A DNA stretch of 6,223 nucleotides, taken from contig JACCVN010000441.1 in assembly GCA_013698165.1 (NCBI GenBank), positions 1 to 6,223 on the forward strand, in the 5' to 3' direction. Origin of the DNA: Parachlamydiaceae bacterium (GTDB lineage: Bacteria; Chlamydiota; Chlamydiia; Chlamydiales; Parachlamydiaceae). A model generated the notes under the pieces. That model saw only the letters and a program-made list of their open reading frames with translations. It was not told the origin of the DNA and did not search any database. Shown here piece after piece: positions 6,074 to 6,223 of this stretch (its first letter is position 1; every line of letters begins with the position of its first letter). The position numbers and the translations under genes were made by a program.

Positions 6074-6136
6074 CAGGATAAGCAGGATCGCGAGCGGCAG
6101 GATTGGCAGGATATCAGGGAAAGGATAATCAAGGAT
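6074..6136 (+). repeat. Imperfect tandem CAGGAT/AAGGAT repeats
   Basis: CAGGAT occurs at 6074, 6083, 6098 and 6107, followed by a degenerate CAGGGA at 6115 and AAGGAT at 6121 and 6131. Spacing is mostly 8 to 10 bases with one gap of 15. The stretch is non-coding and purine-rich, and lies 39 bases after the stop of the membrane-protein gene. Similar AGGAT-type intergenic repeats occur in many bacterial genomes; their role is not known to me. Confidence 0.6.
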
Positions 6137-6196
6137 GGCATTTGTAGATTAACACTCAGCTACTAACGCACGAGGGGCATTTAGGGCTTTGCATTT

Positions 6197-6223
6197 TATC
6201 GAATCAGCTTTGCTGATTCGATA
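6197..6223. repeat. Perfect 12-bp hairpin at the window edge
   Basis: TATCGAATCAGC (6197-6208) and GCTGATTCGATA (6212-6223) are exact reverse complements around a TTT loop, and the right arm ends on the last base of the window. The palindrome may continue: ATTT lies to its left at 6193-6196, and a matching AAAT would be needed outside. It could be a terminator for the plus-strand gene, a site within another repeat element, or the end of a convergent transcript. The missing sequence prevents a decision. Confidence 0.55.

Overview
The window looks like a piece of a chlamydial genome, most likely an environmental (Parachlamydia/Waddlia/Simkania-type) member of the Chlamydiae. The main evidence is the type III secretion lipoprotein SctJ, whose body resembles chlamydial CdsJ as I remember it, followed on the same strand by an unnamed gene in the slot between sctJ and sctL. 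The moderate-to-low GC content, LPS genes and a DAACS-family amino-acid carrier fit this. No database search was possible, so the assignment rests on recognition.

Layout, right to left along the minus strand: gmhA (phosphoheptose isomerase), lpxK (lipid A 4'-kinase), a dicarboxylate/amino-acid:cation symporter gene, sctJ, and the first 58 codons of the gene after sctJ, cut by the window edge. On the plus strand, divergent from gmhA, is one gene for an unrecognised four-helix membrane protein of about 412 residues. The window ends in a non-coding stretch with AGGAT repeats and a hairpin cut at the edge. No gene-free stretch exceeds 300 bases.

Functionally the minus-strand genes are envelope-centred. 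GmhA makes the heptose phosphate used for ADP-heptose and LPS core, LpxK completes the lipid A phosphate pattern, the symporter imports a small amino or carboxylic acid, and SctJ forms part of the inner-membrane ring of the secretion apparatus. The symporter gene appears to have its own promoter and inverted-repeat operator.

The most unusual part is a pair of related palindromic elements around gmhA. The larger (about 164 bp, 3801-3964) is an almost complete inverted repeat whose outer end supplies the last codons and stop codon of gmhA. The smaller (about 68 bp, 4629-4696) lies upstream of gmhA, shares a 21-base identical segment with the first in inverted orientation, and has the same TATACTC...GAGTATA ends. 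Both look like non-autonomous, TA-targeting miniature inverted-repeat elements. I found no new multi-gene system. The symporter does carry several substitutions at canonical substrate and ion positions, which makes its assumed glutamate specificity doubtful.
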